Positions 1 to 13,400 are shown, counted from the stretch's first letter. The stretch: DNA of 64,000 bases from Auanema rhodensis (GCA_964057225.1 OZ059900.1:1498501-1562500), one strand, 5' to 3'. A program made the numbers and translations. Notes: generated by a model from the sequence alone, not told the origin.

Positions 1-41
1 AAATCAGTCTATTTTTATGAGCTTGCACTGATATATATTCA

Positions 42-53
42 TTTTGATCAAAA
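42..53. repeat. Perfect 12-bp palindrome around TGATCA (copy 1)
   Basis: Bases 42-53 read ttttgatcaaaa, which equals its own reverse complement. It recurs at the same phase in nearly every unit. A-class exceptions around 3518, 4214, 5608, 9778 and 17078 have tttttatcaaaa instead. Two more TGATCA sites lie at 126-131 and 305-310 of this unit, so a cutter of this site should release three fragments per monomer. Confidence 0.85.
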
Positions 54-116
54 AAGGTCGAAAATAGAAAGAATTTTTGAAATTTACGAGTTTTGAGTCT
101 AATTTGGCTAAATCGC

Positions 117-128
117 TCATATATATGA
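117..128. repeat. Perfect 12-bp AT palindrome (copy 1)
   Basis: Bases 117-128 read tcatatatatga, which is self-complementary. Many class A units carry tcatatacatga instead, which breaks the symmetry. The intact or broken state tracks the subtype and is a useful marker. Cruciform formation is possible for the intact form but is not shown by the sequence alone. Confidence 0.8.
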
Positions 129-208
129 TCAGAAGCATAGTTTTATTGTCTATGACAACAAAAGTCATTAATTAAACACTAATAATGATTAAATCACTGA
201 ATTTCACT

Positions 209-289
209 CAAATAGCATTACTACACTAAGTATGGTCGTTTTTATGCCTTTAACACCATATACTCACCGATTTTTGGTACAAAATCTGT
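209..289. repeat. Most conserved segment of the monomer (81 bp, shown in copy 1)
   Basis: The segment runs from caaatagcattac to tacaaaatctgt and is almost unchanged in every monomer read. Recurrent exceptions are few: tagcttt for tagcatt, a one-base deletion giving caaatgcatt, ttatggct for ttatgcct, ttcatgcc for ttatgcc, and ctcaacg for ctcaccg. Private changes include ttggaac at about 22874, ggtcattttt at about 56544 and atattcac at about 57611. Flanking segments, especially the stretch just to its left around bases 160-205, differ far more between units. This may mark a protein-binding or nucleosome-positioning part of the unit, but that is inference. Confidence 0.75.
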
Positions 290-348
290 GATACTCGTAA
301 ATTTTGATCATATTCGGTGAGATTCGAGAATCAAACACACAATACACG

Positions 349-695
349 AAATAAGTTTATTTTTACGAGTTTGCACTGATATTTATTCATTTTGATCAAA
401 AAAGGTCGAAAATAGAAAGAATTTTTGAAATTTCCGAGTTTTGAGTCTAATTTGGCTAAATCGCTCATATACATGATCAGAAGCATAGTTTTATTGTCTA
501 TGACAACAAAAGTCATCAATTAAACGCTAGTAATGTTTAAATACTGATTTTCGCTCAAATAGCATTACTACACTAAGTATGGTCGTTTTTATGCCTTTAA
601 CACCATATACTCACCGATTTTTGGTACAAAATCTGTAATACTCGTAAATTTTGATCATATTCGTTAAGATTTGAGAATCAAACATACAATACACA
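349..695. repeat. Representative class A monomer (347 bp)
   Basis: Class A starts aaataagttt and has tttttacgagtttgcac, gatatttattc and aatttccgag. It usually ends in gaaacgctag-type or cgctagtgatg-type variants with aaatactga, which makes it 347 bp. It is normally preceded by ttcgagaatcaaacacac and acacg. Several A/B differences are CpG versus TpG or CpA, for example cacgaaat against cacaaaat and tacgag against tatgag. On the minus strand an open frame of about 62 codons crosses the left half of most A units. I regard it as a by-product of the repeat. Confidence 0.9.
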
Positions 696-1043
696 AAGTC
701 AGTCTATTTTTATGAGCTTGCACTGATATATATTCATTTTGATCAAAAAAGGTCGAAAATAGAAAGAATTTTTGAAATTTACGAGTTTTGAGTCTAATTT
801 GGCTAAATCGCTCATATATATGATCAGAAGCATAGTTTTATTGTCTATGACAACAAAAGTCATTAGTTAAACAATAATGATGTTTAAATCACTAAATTTC
901 GCTCAAATAGCATTACTACACTAAGTATGGTCGTTTTTATGCCTTTAACACCATATACTCACCGATTTTTGGTACAAAATCTGTAATACTTGTAAATTTT
1001 GATCATATTCGTTAAGATTCGAGAATCAAACACATAATACACG

Positions 1044-1391
1044 AAATAAGTCTATTTTTATGAGTTTGCACTGATATTTATTCATTTTGATCAAAAAAGG
1101 TCGAAAATAGAAAGAATTTTTGAATTTTCCGAGTTTTGAGTCCAATTGGGCTAAATCGCTCATATATATGATCAAAAGCATAGTTTTACTGTCTATGATA
1201 ACAAAAGTCTTCAAATATACACTAATAATGATTTAATCACTGAATTTCACTCAAATAGCATTACTACACTAAGTATGGTCGTTTTTATGCCTTTAACACC
1301 ATATACTCACCGATTTTTGGTACAAAATCTGTGATACTCGTAAATTCTGATCATATTCGGTGAGATTCGAGAATCAAACACACAATACACG
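1044..1391. repeat. Representative A' monomer (A variant with aaataagtct)
   Basis: A' units start aaataagtct and have tatgagtttgc. Most have gaattttccgag and gtccaattgggc. They combine A-like and B-like markers, so they may descend from an A/B recombinant. By eye they start at 1044, 6955, 11128, 11824, 14951, 19471, 23642, 24686, 25034, 26078, 26773, 28513, 28861, 29557, 33379, 34074, 34770, 35118, 36162, 37554, 37902 and 38598. None was recognised to the right of 38945. Confidence 0.8.
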
Positions 1392-3129
1392 AAATAAGTT
1401 TATTTTTACGAGTTTGCACTGATATTTATTCATTTTGATCAATAAAGGTCGAAAATAGAAAGAATTTTTGAAATTTCCGAGTTTTGAGTCTAATTTGGCT
1501 AAATCGCTCATATATATGATCAAAAGCATAGTTTTACTGTCTATGATAACAAAAGTCTTCAAATATACACTAATAATGTGTAAATCACTGAATTTCACTC
1601 AAATAGCATTACTACACTAAGTATGGTCGTTTTTATGCCTTTAACACCATATACTCACCGATTTTTGGTACAAAATCTGTAATACTCGTAAATTTTGATC
1701 ATATTCGTTAAGATTTGAGAATCAAACATACAATACACAAAATCAGTCTATTTTTATGAGCTTGCACTGATATATATTCATTTTGATCAAAAAAGGTCGA
1801 AAATAGAAAGAATTTTTGAAATTTACGAGTTTTGAATCTAATTTGGCTAAATCGCTCATATATATGATCAAAAGCATAGTTTTACTGTCTATGATAACAA
1901 AAGTCTTCAAATATACACTAATAATGATTAAATCACTGAATTTCACTCAAATAGCATTACTACACTAAGTATGGTCGTTTTTATGCCTTTAACACCATAT
2001 ACTCACCGATTTTTGGTACAAAATCTGTGATACTCGTAAATTTTGATCATATTCGGTGATATTCGAGAATCAAACACACAATACACGAAATAAGTTTATT
2101 TTTACGAGTTTGCACTGATATTTATTCATTTTGATCAAAAAAGGTCGAAAATAGAAAGAATTTTTGAAATTTCCGAGTTTTGAGTCTAATTTGGCTAAAT
2201 CGCTCATATACATGATCAGAAGCATAGTTTTATTGTCTATGACAACAAAAGTCATCAATTAAACGCTAGTGATGTTTAAATACTGATTTTCGCTCAAATA
2301 GCATTACTACACTAAGTATGGTCGTTTTTATGCCTTTAACACCATATACTCACCGATTTTTGGTACAAAATCTGTAATACTCGTAAATTTTGATCATATT
2401 CGTTAAGATTTAAGAATCAAACATACAATACACAAAATCAGTCTATTTTTATAAGCTTGCACTGATATATATTCATTTTGATCAAAAAAGGTCGAAAATA
2501 GAAAGAATTTTTGAAATTTCCGAGTTTTGAGTCTAATTTGGCTAAATCGCTCATATACATGATCAGAAGCATAGTTTCATTGTCTATGACAACAAAAGTC
2601 ATCAATTAAACGCTAGTGATGTTTAAATACTGATTTTCGCTCAAATAGCATTACTACACTAAGTATGGTCGTTTTTATGCCTTTAACACCATATACTCAC
2701 CGATTTTTGGTACAAAATCTGTAATACTCGTAAATTTTGATCATATTCGTTAATATTTAAGAATCAAACATACAATACACGAAATAAGTTTATTTTTACG
2801 AGTTTGCACTGATATTTATTCATTTTGATCAAAAAAGGTCGAAAATAGAAAGAATTTTTGAAATTTCCGAGTTTTGAGTCTAATTTGGCTAAATCGCTCA
2901 TATATATGATCAGAAGCATAGTTTTATTGTCTATGATAACAAAAGTCTTCAAATATACACTAATAATGATTTAATCACTGAATTTCACTCAAATAGCATT
3001 ACTACACTAAGTATGGTCGTTTTTATGGCTTTAACACCATATACTCACCGATTTTTGGTACAAAATCTGTAATACTCGTAAATTTTGATCATATTCGTTA
3101 AGATTTGAAAATCAAACACACAATAAACA

Positions 3130-4520
3130 AAATCAGTCTATTTTTATGAGTTTGCACTGATATATATTCATTTTGATCAAAAAAGGTCGAAAATAGAAAG
3201 AATTTTTGAATTTTCCGAGTTTTGAGTCCAATTGGGCTAAATCGCTCATATATATGATCAAAAGCATAGTTTTACTGTCTATGATAACAAAAGTCTTCAA
3301 ATATACACTAATAATGATTTAATCACTGAATTTCACTCAAATAGCATTACTACACTAAGTATGGTCGTTTTTATGCCTTTAACACCATATACTCACCGAT
3401 TTTTGGTACAAAATCTGTGATACTCGTAAATTTTGATCATATCCGGTGAGATTCGAGGATCGAACACACAATACACGAAATAAGTTTATTTTTACGAGTT
3501 TGCACTGATATTTATTCATTTTTATCAAAAAAGGTCGAAAATAGAAAGAATTTTTGAAATTTCCGAGTTTTGAGTCTAATTTGGCTAAATCGCTCATATA
3601 CATGATCAGAAGCATAGTTTTATTGTCTATGACAACAAAAGTCATCAATTAAACGCTAGTGATGTTTAAATCACTGAATTTCACTCAAATAGCATTACTA
3701 CACTAAGTATGGTCGTTTTTATGCCTTTAACACCATATACTCACCGATTTTTGGTACAAAATCTGTAATACTCGTAAATTTTGATCATATTCGTTAAGAT
3801 TTGAAAATCAAACACACAATAAACAAAATCAGTCTATTTTTATGAGTTTGCACTGATATATATTCATTTTGATCAAAAAAGGTCGAAAATAGAAAGAATT
3901 TTTGAATTTTCCGAGTTTTGAGTCTAATTTGGCTAAATCGCTCATATACATGATCAGAAGCATAGTTTTATTGTCTATGACAACAAAAGTCTTCAAATAT
4001 ACACTAATAATGATTTAATCACTGAATTTCACTCAAATAGCATTACTACACTAAGTATGGTCGTTTTTATGCCTTTAACACCATATACTCACCGATTTTT
4101 GGTACAAAATCTGTGATACTCGTAAATTTTGATCATATCCGGTGAGATTCGAGGATCGAACACACAATACACGAAATAAGTTTATTTTTACGAGTTTGCA
4201 CTGATATTTATTCATTTTTATCAAAAAAGGTCGAAAATAGAAAGAATTTTTGAAATTTCCGAGTTTTGAGTCTAATTTGGCTAAATCGCTCATATACATG
4301 ATCAGAAGCATAGTTTTATTGTCTATGACAACAAAAGTCATCAATTAAACGCTAGTGATGTTTAAATACTGATTTTCGCTCAAATAGCATTACTACACTA
4401 AGTATGGTCGTTTTTATGCCTTTAACACCATATACTCACCGATTTTTGGTACAAAATCTGTAATACTCGTAAATTTTGATCATATTCGTTAAGATTTAAG
4501 AATCAAACATACAATACACA
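3130..4520. repeat. Recent two-monomer (696 bp) tandem duplication
   Basis: Units 3130 + 3478 are followed by 3826 + 4174 with the same order and the same rare changes: tccggtgag with gaggatcgaac near 3442 and 4138, and tttttatcaaaa near 3518 and 4214. The two pairs differ at the end of the A unit (aaatcactgaattt against aaatactgatttt) and in the middle of the B unit. Confidence 0.8.
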
Positions 4521-6259
4521 AAATCAGTCTATTTTTATAAGCTTGCACTGATATATATTCATTTTGATCAAAAAAGGTCGAAAATAGAAAGAATTTTTGA
4601 AATTTCCGAGTTTTGAGTCTAATTTGGCTAAATCGCTCATATACATGATCAGAAGCATAGTTTCATTGTCTATGACAACAAAAGTCATCAATTAAACGCT
4701 AGTGATGTTTAAATACTGATTTTCGCTCAAATAGCATTACTACACTAAGTATGGTCGTTTTTATGCCTTTAACACCATATACTCACCGATTTTTGGTACA
4801 AAATCTGTAATACTCGTAAATTTTGATCATATTCGTTAATATTTAAGAATCAAACATACAATACACAAAATAAGTTTATTTTTACGAGTTTGCACTGATA
4901 TTTATTCATTTTGATCAAAAAAGGTCGAAAATAGAAAGAATTTTTGAAATTTCCGAGTTTTGAGTCTAATTTGGCTAAATCGCTCATATATATGATCAGA
5001 AGCATAGTTTTATTGTCTATGATAACAAAAGTCTTCAAATATACACTAATAATGATTTAATCACTGAATTTCACTCAAATAGCATTACTACACTAAGTAT
5101 GGTCGTTTTTATGGCTTTAACACCATATACTCACCGATTTTTGGTACAAAATCTGTAATACTCGTAAATTTTGATCATATTCGTTAAGATTTGAAAATCA
5201 AACACACAATAAACAAAATCAGTCTATTTTTATGAGTTTGCACTGATATATATTCATTTTGATCAAAAAAGGTCGAAAATAGAAAGAATTTTTGAATTTT
5301 CCGAGTTTTGAGTCCAATTGGGCTAAATCGCTCATATATATGATCAAAAGCATAGTTTTACTGTCTATGATAACAAAAGTCTTCAAATATACACTAATAA
5401 TGATTTAATCACTGAATTTCACTCAAATAGCATTACTACACTAAGTATGGTCGTTTTTATGCCTTTAACACCATATACTCACCGATTTTTGGTACAAAAT
5501 CTGTGATACTCGTAAATTTTGATCATATCCGGTGAGATTCGAGGATCGAACACACAATACACGAAATAAGTTTATTTTTACGAGTTTGCACTGATATTTA
5601 TTCATTTTTATCAAAAAAGGTCGAAAATAGAAAGAATTTTTGAAATTTCCGAGTTTTGAGTCTAATTTGGCTAAATCGCTCATATATATGATCAAAAGCA
5701 TAGTTTTACTGTCTATGATAACAAAAGTCTTCAAATATACACTAATAATGATTAAATCACTGAATTTCACTCAAATAGCATTACTACACTAAGTATGGTC
5801 GTTTTTATGCCTTTAACACCATATACTCACCGATTTTTGGTACAAAATCTGTAATACTCGTAAATTTTGATCATATTCGTTAAGATTTGAAAATCAAACA
5901 CACAATAAACAAAATCAGTCTATTTTTATGAGTTTGCACTGATATATATTCATTTTGATCAAAAAAGGTCGAAAATAGAAAGAATTTTTGAATTTTCCGA
6001 GTTTTGAGTCCAATTGGGCTAAATCGCTCATATATATGATCAAAAGCATAGTTTTACTGTCTATGATAACAAAAGTCTTCAAATATACACTAATAATGAT
6101 TAAATCACTGAAATTCACTCAAATAGCATTACTACACTAAGTATGGTCGTTTTTATGCCTTTAACACCATATACTCACCGATTTTTGGTACAAAATCTGT
6201 GATACTCGTAAATTTTGATCATATTCGGTGAGATTCGAGAATCAAACACACAATACACG

Positions 6260-9200
6260 AAATAAGTTTATTTTTACGAGTTTGCACTGATATTTATTCA
6301 TTTTGATCAAAAAAGGTCGAAAATAGAAAGAATTTTTGAAATTTCCGAGTTTTGAGTCTAATTTGGCTAAATCGCTCATATACATGATCAGAAGCATAGT
6401 TTTATCGTCTATGACAACAAAAGTCATCAATTAAACGCTAGTAATGTTTAAATACTGATTTTCGCTCAAATAGCATTACTACACTAAGTATGGTCGTTTT
6501 TATGCCTTTAACACCATATACTCACCGATTTTTGGTACAAAATCTGTAATACTCGTAAATTTTGATCATATTCGTTAAGATTTGAGAATCAAACATACAA
6601 TACACAAAATCAGTCTATTTTTATGAGCTTGCACTGATATATATTCATTTTGATCAAAAAAGGTCGAAAATAGAAAGAATTTTTGAAATTTACGAGTTTT
6701 GAGTCTAATTTGGCTAAATCGCTCATATATATGATCAGAAGCAGAGTTTTATTGTCTATGACAACAAAAGTCATTAGTTAAACACTAATGATGTTTAAAT
6801 CACTAAATTTCGCTCAAATAGCATTACTACACTAAGTATGGTCGTTTTTATGCCTTTAACACCATATACTCACCGATTTTTGGTACAAAATCTGTAATAC
6901 TTGTAAATTTTGATCATATTCGTTAAGATTCGAGAATCAAACACATAATACACGAAATAAGTCTATTTTTATGAGTTTGCACTGATATTTATTCATTTTG
7001 ATCAAAAAAGGTCGAAAATAGAAAGAATTTTTGAATTTTCCGAGTTTTGAGTCCAATTGGGCTAAATCGCTCATATATATGATCAAAAGCATAGTTTTAC
7101 TGTCTATGATAACAAAAGTCTTCAAATATACACTAATAATGATTTAATCACTGAATTTCACTCAAATAGCATTACTACACTAAGTATGGTCGTTTTTATG
7201 CCTTTAACACCATATACTCACCGATTTTTGGTACAAAATCTGTGATACTCGTAAATTCTGATCATATTCGGTGAGATTCGAGAATCAAACACACAATACA
7301 CGAAATAAGTTTATTTTTACGAGTTTGCACTGATATTTATTCATTTTGATCAAAAAAGGTCGAAAATAGAAAGAATTTTTGAAATTTCCGAGTTTTGAGT
7401 CTAATTTGGCTAAATCGCTCATATATATGATCAAAAGCATAGTTTTACTGTCTATGATAACAAAAGTCTTCAAATATACACTAATAATGTGTAAATCACT
7501 GAATTTCACTCAAATAGCATTACTACACTAAGTATGGTCGTTTTTATGCCTTTAACACCATATACTCACCGATTTTTGGTACAAAATCTGTAATACTCGT
7601 AAACTTTGATCATATTCGTTAAGATTTGAGAATCAAACATACAATACACAAAATCAGTCTATTTTTATGAGCTTGCACTGATATATATTCATTTTGATCA
7701 AAAAAGGTCGAAAATAGAAAGAATTTTTGAAATTTACGAGTTTTGAATCTAATTTGGCTAAATCGCTCATATATATGATCAAAAGCATAGTTTTACTGTC
7801 TATGATAACAAAAGTCTTCAAATATACACTAATAATGATTAAATCACTGAATTTCACTCAAATAGCATTACTACACTAAGTATGGTCGTTTTTATGCCTT
7901 TAACACCATATACTCACCGATTTTTGGTACAAAATCTGTAATACTCGTAAACTTTGATCATATTCGTTAAGATTTGAGAATCAAACATACAATACACAAA
8001 ATCAGTCTATTTTTATGAGCTTGCACTGATATATATTCATTTTGATCAAAAAAGGTCGAAAATAGAAAGAATTTTTGAAATTTACGAGTTTTGAATCTAA
8101 TTTGGCTAAATCGCTCATATATATGATCAAAAGCATAGTTTTACTGTCTATGATAACAAAAGTCTTCAAATATACACTAATAATGATTAAATCACTGAAT
8201 TTCACTCAAATAGCATTACTACACTAAGTATGGTCGTTTTTATGCCTTTAACACCATATACTCACCGATTTTTGGTACAAAATCTGTGATACTCGTAAAT
8301 TTTGATCATATTCGGTGAGATTCGAGAATCAAACACACAATACACGAAATAAGTTTATTTTTACGAGTTTGCACTGATATTTATTCATTTTGATCAAAAA
8401 AGGTCGAAAATAGAAAGAATTTTTGAAATTTCCGAGTTTTGAGTCTAATTTGGCTAAATCGCTCATATACATGATCAGAAGCATAGTTTTATTGTCTATG
8501 ACAACAAAAGTCATCAATTAAACGCTAGTGATGTTTAAATACTGATTTTCGCTCAAATAGCATTACTACACTAAGTATGGTCGTTTTTATGCCTTTAACA
8601 CCATATACTCACCGATTTTTGGTACAAAATCTGTAATACTCGTAAATTTTGATCATATTCGTTAAGATTTAAGAATCAAACATACAATACACAAAATCAG
8701 TCTATTTTTATAAGCTTGCACTGATATATATTCATTTTGATCAAAAAAGGTCGAAAATAGAAAGAATTTTTGAAATTTCCGAGTTTTGAGTCTAATTTGG
8801 CTAAATCGCTCATATACATGATCAGAAGCATAGTTTCATTGTCTATGACAACAAAAGTCATCAATTAAACGCTAGTGATGTTTAAATACTGATTTTCGCT
8901 CAAATAGCATTACTACACTAAGTATGGTCGTTTTTATGCCTTTAACACCATATACTCACCGATTTTTGGTACAAAATCTGTAATACTCGTAAATTTTGAT
9001 CATATTCGTTAATATTTAAGAATCAAACATACAATACACGAAATAAGTTTATTTTTACGAGTTTGCACTGATATTTATTCATTTTGATCAAAAAAGGTCG
9101 AAAATAGAAAGAATTTTTGAAATTTCCGAGTTTTGAGTCTAATTTGGCTAAATCGCTCATATATATGATCAGAAGCATAGTTTTATTGTCTATGATAACA

Positions 9201-10432
9201 AAAGTCTTCAAATATACACTAATAATGATTTAATCACTGAATTTCACTCAAATAGCATTACTACACTAAGTATGGTCGTTTTTATGGCTTTAACACCATA
9301 TACTCACCGATTTTTGGTACAAAATCTGTAATACTCGTAAATTTTGATCATATTCGTTAAGATTTGAAAATCAAACACACAATAAACAAAATCAGTCTAT
9401 TTTTATGAGTTTGCACTGATATATATTCATTTTGATCAAAAAAGGTCGAAAATAGAAAGAATTTTTGAATTTTCCGAGTTTTGAGTCCAATTGGGCTAAA
9501 TCGCTCATATATATGATCAAAAGCATAGTTTTACTGTCTATGATAACAAAAGTCTTCAAATATACACTAATAATGATTTAATCACTGAATTTCACTCAAA
9601 TAGCATTACTACACTAAGTATGGTCGTTTTTATGCCTTTAACACCATATACTCACCGATTTTTGGTACAAAATCTGTGATACTCGTAAATTTTGATCATA
9701 TCCGGTGAGATTCGAGGATCGAACACACAATACACGAAATAAGTTTATTTTTACGAGTTTGCACTGATATTTATTCATTTTTATCAAAAAAGGTCGAAAA
9801 TAGAAAGAATTTTTGAAATTTCCGAGTTTTGAGTCTAATTTGGCTAAATCGCTCATATATATGATCAAAAGCATAGTTTTACTGTCTATGATAACAAAAG
9901 TCTTCAAATATACACTAATAATGATTAAATCACTGAATTTCACTCAAATAGCATTACTACACTAAGTATGGTCGTTTTTATGCCTTTAACACCATATACT
10001 CACCGATTTTTGGTACAAAATCTGTAATACTCGTAAATTTTGATCATATTCGTTAAGATTTGAAAATCAAACACACAATAAACAAAATCAGTCTATTTTT
10101 ATGAGTTTGCACTGATATATATTCATTTTGATCAAAAAAGGTCGAAAATAGAAAGAATTTTTGAATTTTCCGAGTTTTGAGTCCAATTGGGCTAAATCGC
10201 TCATATATATGATCAAAAGCATAGTTTTACTGTCTATGATAACAAAAGTCTTCAAATATACACTAATAATGATTAAATCACTGAAATTCACTCAAATAGC
10301 ATTACTACACTAAGTATGGTCGTTTTTATGCCTTTAACACCATATACTCACCGATTTTTGGTACAAAATCTGTGATACTCGTAAATTTCGATCATATTCG
10401 GTGAGATTCGAGAATCAAACACACAATACACG
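6260..10432. repeat. Left-domain HOR copy, near canonical (12 monomers)
   Basis: This is the clearest copy of the left HOR. Unit starts are 6260 (A, with tatcgtctatg), 6607 (B), 6955 (A'), 7303 (A), 7651 and 7999 (two near-identical B units with gaatct), 8347 (A), 8694 (B, ataagc and tttcattg), 9041 (A, ttatggct), 9389 (B), 9737 (A, tccggtgag) and 10085 (B, ctgaaattc). Without the doubled unit at 7999 this is an 11-monomer HOR of about 3.8 kb. The next tatcgtctatg unit follows 4,173 bp later, at 10433. Confidence 0.8.
7651..8346. repeat. Recent single-monomer duplication (class B)
   Basis: Units 7651 and 7999 are adjacent class B copies that I could not tell apart by eye. The rare taaactttgatc occurs just before each (near 7601 and 7948). 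The corresponding place in the later HOR copy (20167) has one unit only, so the doubling is specific to this copy. Confidence 0.85.
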
Positions 10433-13400
10433 AAATAAGTTTATTTTTACGAGTTTGCACTGATATTTATTCATTTTGATCAAAAAAGGTCGAAAATAGA
10501 AAGAATTTTTGAAATTTCCGAGTTTTGAGTCTAATTTGGCTAAATCGCTCATATACATGATCAGAAGCATAGTTTTATCGTCTATGACAACAAAAGTCAT
10601 CAATTAAACGCTAGTAATGTTTAAATACTGATTTTCGCTCAAATAGCATTACTACACTAAGTATGGTCGTTTTTATGCCTTTAACACCATATACTCACCG
10701 ATTTTTGGTACAAAATCTGTAATACTCGTAAATTTTGATCATATTCGTTAAGATTTGAGAATCAAACATACAATACACAAAATCAGTCTATTTTTATGAG
10801 CTTGCACTGATATATATTCATTTTGATCAAAAAAGGTCGAAAATAGAAAGAATTTTTGAAATTTACGAGTTTTGAGTCTAATTTGGCTAAATCGCTCATA
10901 TATATGATCAGAAGCATAGTTTTATTGTCTATGACAACAAAAGTCATTAGTTAAACACTAATGATGTTTAAATCACTAAATTTCGCTCAAATAGCATTAC
11001 TACACTAAGTATGGTCGTTTTTATGCCTTTAACACCATATACTCACCGATTTTTGGTACAAAATCTGTAATACTTGTAAATTTTGATCATATTCGTTAAG
11101 ATTCGAGAATCAAACACATAATACACGAAATAAGTCTATTTTTATGAGTTTGCACTGATATTTATTCATTTTGATCAAAAAAGGTCGAAAATAGAAAGAA
11201 TTTTTGAATTTTCCGAGTTTTGAGTCCAATTGGGCTAAATCGCTCATATATATGATCAAAAGCATAGTTTTACTGTCTATGATAACAAAAGTCTTCAAAT
11301 ATACACTAATAATGATTAAATCACTGAATTTCACTCAAATAGCATTACTACACTAAGTATGGTCGTTTTTATGCCTTTAACACCATATACTCACCGATTT
11401 TTGGTACAAAATCTGTGATACTCGTAAATTTTGATCATATTCGTTAAGATTTGAGAATCAAACATACAATACACAAAATCAGTCTATTTTTATGAGCTTG
11501 CACTGATATATATTCATTTTGATCAAAAAAGGTCGAAAATAGAAAGAATTTTTGAAATTTACGAGTTTTGAGTCTAATTTGGCTAAATCGCTCATATATA
11601 TGATCAGAAGCATAGTTTTATTGTCTATGACAACAAAAGTCATTAACTAAACACTAATGATGTTTAAATCACTAAATTTCGCTCAAATAGCATTACTACA
11701 CTAAGTATGGTCGTTTTTATGCCTTTAACACCATATACTCACCGATTTTTGGTACAAAATCTGTAATACTTGTAAATTTTGATCATATTCGTTAAGATTC
11801 GAGAATCAAACACATAATACACGAAATAAGTCTATTTTTATGAGTTTGCACTGATATTTATTCATTTTGATCAAAAAAGGTCGAAAATAGAAAGAATTTT
11901 TGAATTTTCCGAGTTTTGAGTCCAATTGGGCTAAATCGCTCATATATATGATCAAAAGCATAGTTTTATTGTCTATGACAACAAAAGTCATCAACTAAAC
12001 GCTAATAATGTGTAAATCACTGAATTTCACTCAAATAGCTTTACTACACTAAGTATGGTCGTTTTTATGCCTTTAACACCATATACTCACCGATTTTTGG
12101 TACAAAATCTGTAATACTCGTAAATTTTGATCATATTCGTTAAGATTTGAGAATCAAACATACAATACACAAAATCAGTCTATTTTTATGAGCTTGCACT
12201 GATATATATTCATTTTGAACAAAAAAGGTCGAAAATAGAAAGAATTTTTGAAATTTCCGAGTTTTGAGTCTAATTTGGCTAAATCGCTCATATATATGAT
12301 CAGAAGCATAGTTTTATTGTCAATGACAACAAAAATCATCAATTAAACGCTAGTGATGTTTAAATACTGATTTTCGCTCAAATAGCATTACTACACTAAG
12401 TATGGTCGTTTTTATGCCTTTAACACCATATACTCACCGATTTTTGGTACAAAATCTGTAATACTTGTAAATTTTGATCATATTCGTTAAGATTCGAGAA
12501 TCAAACACATAATACACGAAATAAGTCTATTTTTACAAGTTTGCACTGATATTTATTCATTTTGATCAAAAAAGATCGAAAATAGAAAGAATTTTTGAAA
12601 TTTCCGAGTTTTGAGTCCAATTTGGCTAAATCGCTCATATATATGATCAAAAGCATAGTTTTATTGTCTATAACAACAAAAGTCATCAATTAAACGCTAG
12701 TGATGTTTTAATACTGAATTTCGCTCAAATAGCATTACTACACTAAGTATGGTCGTTTTTATGCCTTTAACACCATATACTCACCGATTTTTGGTACAAA
12801 ATCTGTGATACTCGTAAATTTTGATCATATTCGGTGAGATTCGAGAATCAAACACACAATACACGAAATAAGTTTATTTTGACGAGTTTGCACTGATATT
12901 TATTCATTTTGATCAAAAAAGGTCGAAAATAGAAAGATTTTTTGAAATTTCCGAGTTTTGAGTCTAATTTGGCTAAATCGCTCATATATATGATCAAAAG
13001 CATAGTTTTATTGTCTATGACAAGAAAAGTCATCAATTAAACGCTAGTGATGTTTAAATACTGAATTTCGCTCAAATAGCATTACTACACTAAGTATGGT
13101 CGTTTTTATGCCTTTAACACCATATACTCACCGATTTTTGGTACAAAATCTGTAATACTCGTAAATTTTGATCATATTCGTTAAGATTCAAAAATCAAAC
13201 ACACAATACACAAAATCAGTCTATTTTTATGAGCTTGCACTGATATATATTCATTTTGATCAAAAAAGGTCGAAAATAGAAAGAATTTTTGAATTTTCCG
13301 AGTTTTGAGTCTAATTGGGCTAAATCGCTCATATATATGATCAAAAGCATAGTTTTATTGTCTATGATAACAAAAGTCATTAATTATACACTAATAATGA

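Larger units (their letters stand above)
1..348. repeat. Representative class B monomer (348 bp)
   Basis: Class B is recognised by aaatcagtct at its start, tatgagcttgcac, the segment gatatatattc, and usually aatttacgag near base 85. It commonly ends in tttgagaatc or tttgaaaatc followed by acacaaaat or aaacaaaat. This copy carries the sub-variant cattaattaaacactaat. Its twin at 13908-14255 matches over the stretch compared. The unit contains three TGATCA sites (45-50, 126-131, 305-310). Class assignment is by eye from these markers. Some B units (for example 3130, 5216, 9389) carry tatgagtttgc and are slightly A-like there. Confidence 0.9.
349..6259. repeat. Left-domain HOR copy, expanded (17 monomers)
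   Basis: This copy follows the left HOR order: A (349), B (696), A' (1044), A (1392), B (1740), A (2088), B with ataagc and tttcattg (2435), A with ttatggct (2782), B (3130), A with tccggtgag and tttttatcaaa (3478), and a final B (5912). Between the last two lie six extra units (3826-5911) that repeat earlier members, including a second tccggtgag unit at 4174 and a third at 5564. Compared with the 11-unit order it has therefore expanded by internal duplication. Confidence 0.75.

Noticed and set aside
117-128. TATA-like element that could drive satellite transcription
   Set aside because: tatatat strings are expected at 71% AT, and no start-site context or downstream gene supports a promoter.
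145-157. Short inverted repeat ttgtc-tat-gacaa
   Set aside because: The stem is only five base pairs and is lost in units with ctgtctatgataac. It has no T-run in terminator position, so I do not call a terminator or structured RNA.
311-331. Resemblance to a CENP-B box at the unit end (attcgttaag plus attcgaga)
   Set aside because: It has TTCG, an A and a CGAG in the right order, but the spacing is one base too long and the last part is CGAG, not CGGG. Many units have TTTGAG there instead. The match is too loose to call a binding site.
331-519. Recurrent minus-strand open frames of 61-101 codons, about one in most A units and many B units
   Set aside because: They recur at the monomer period with almost the same translation, start and stop at positions set by the repeat, and change length with one-base subtype differences. 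There is no protein domain I recognise and no codon bias separate from the AT-rich background. They are by-products of the satellite.
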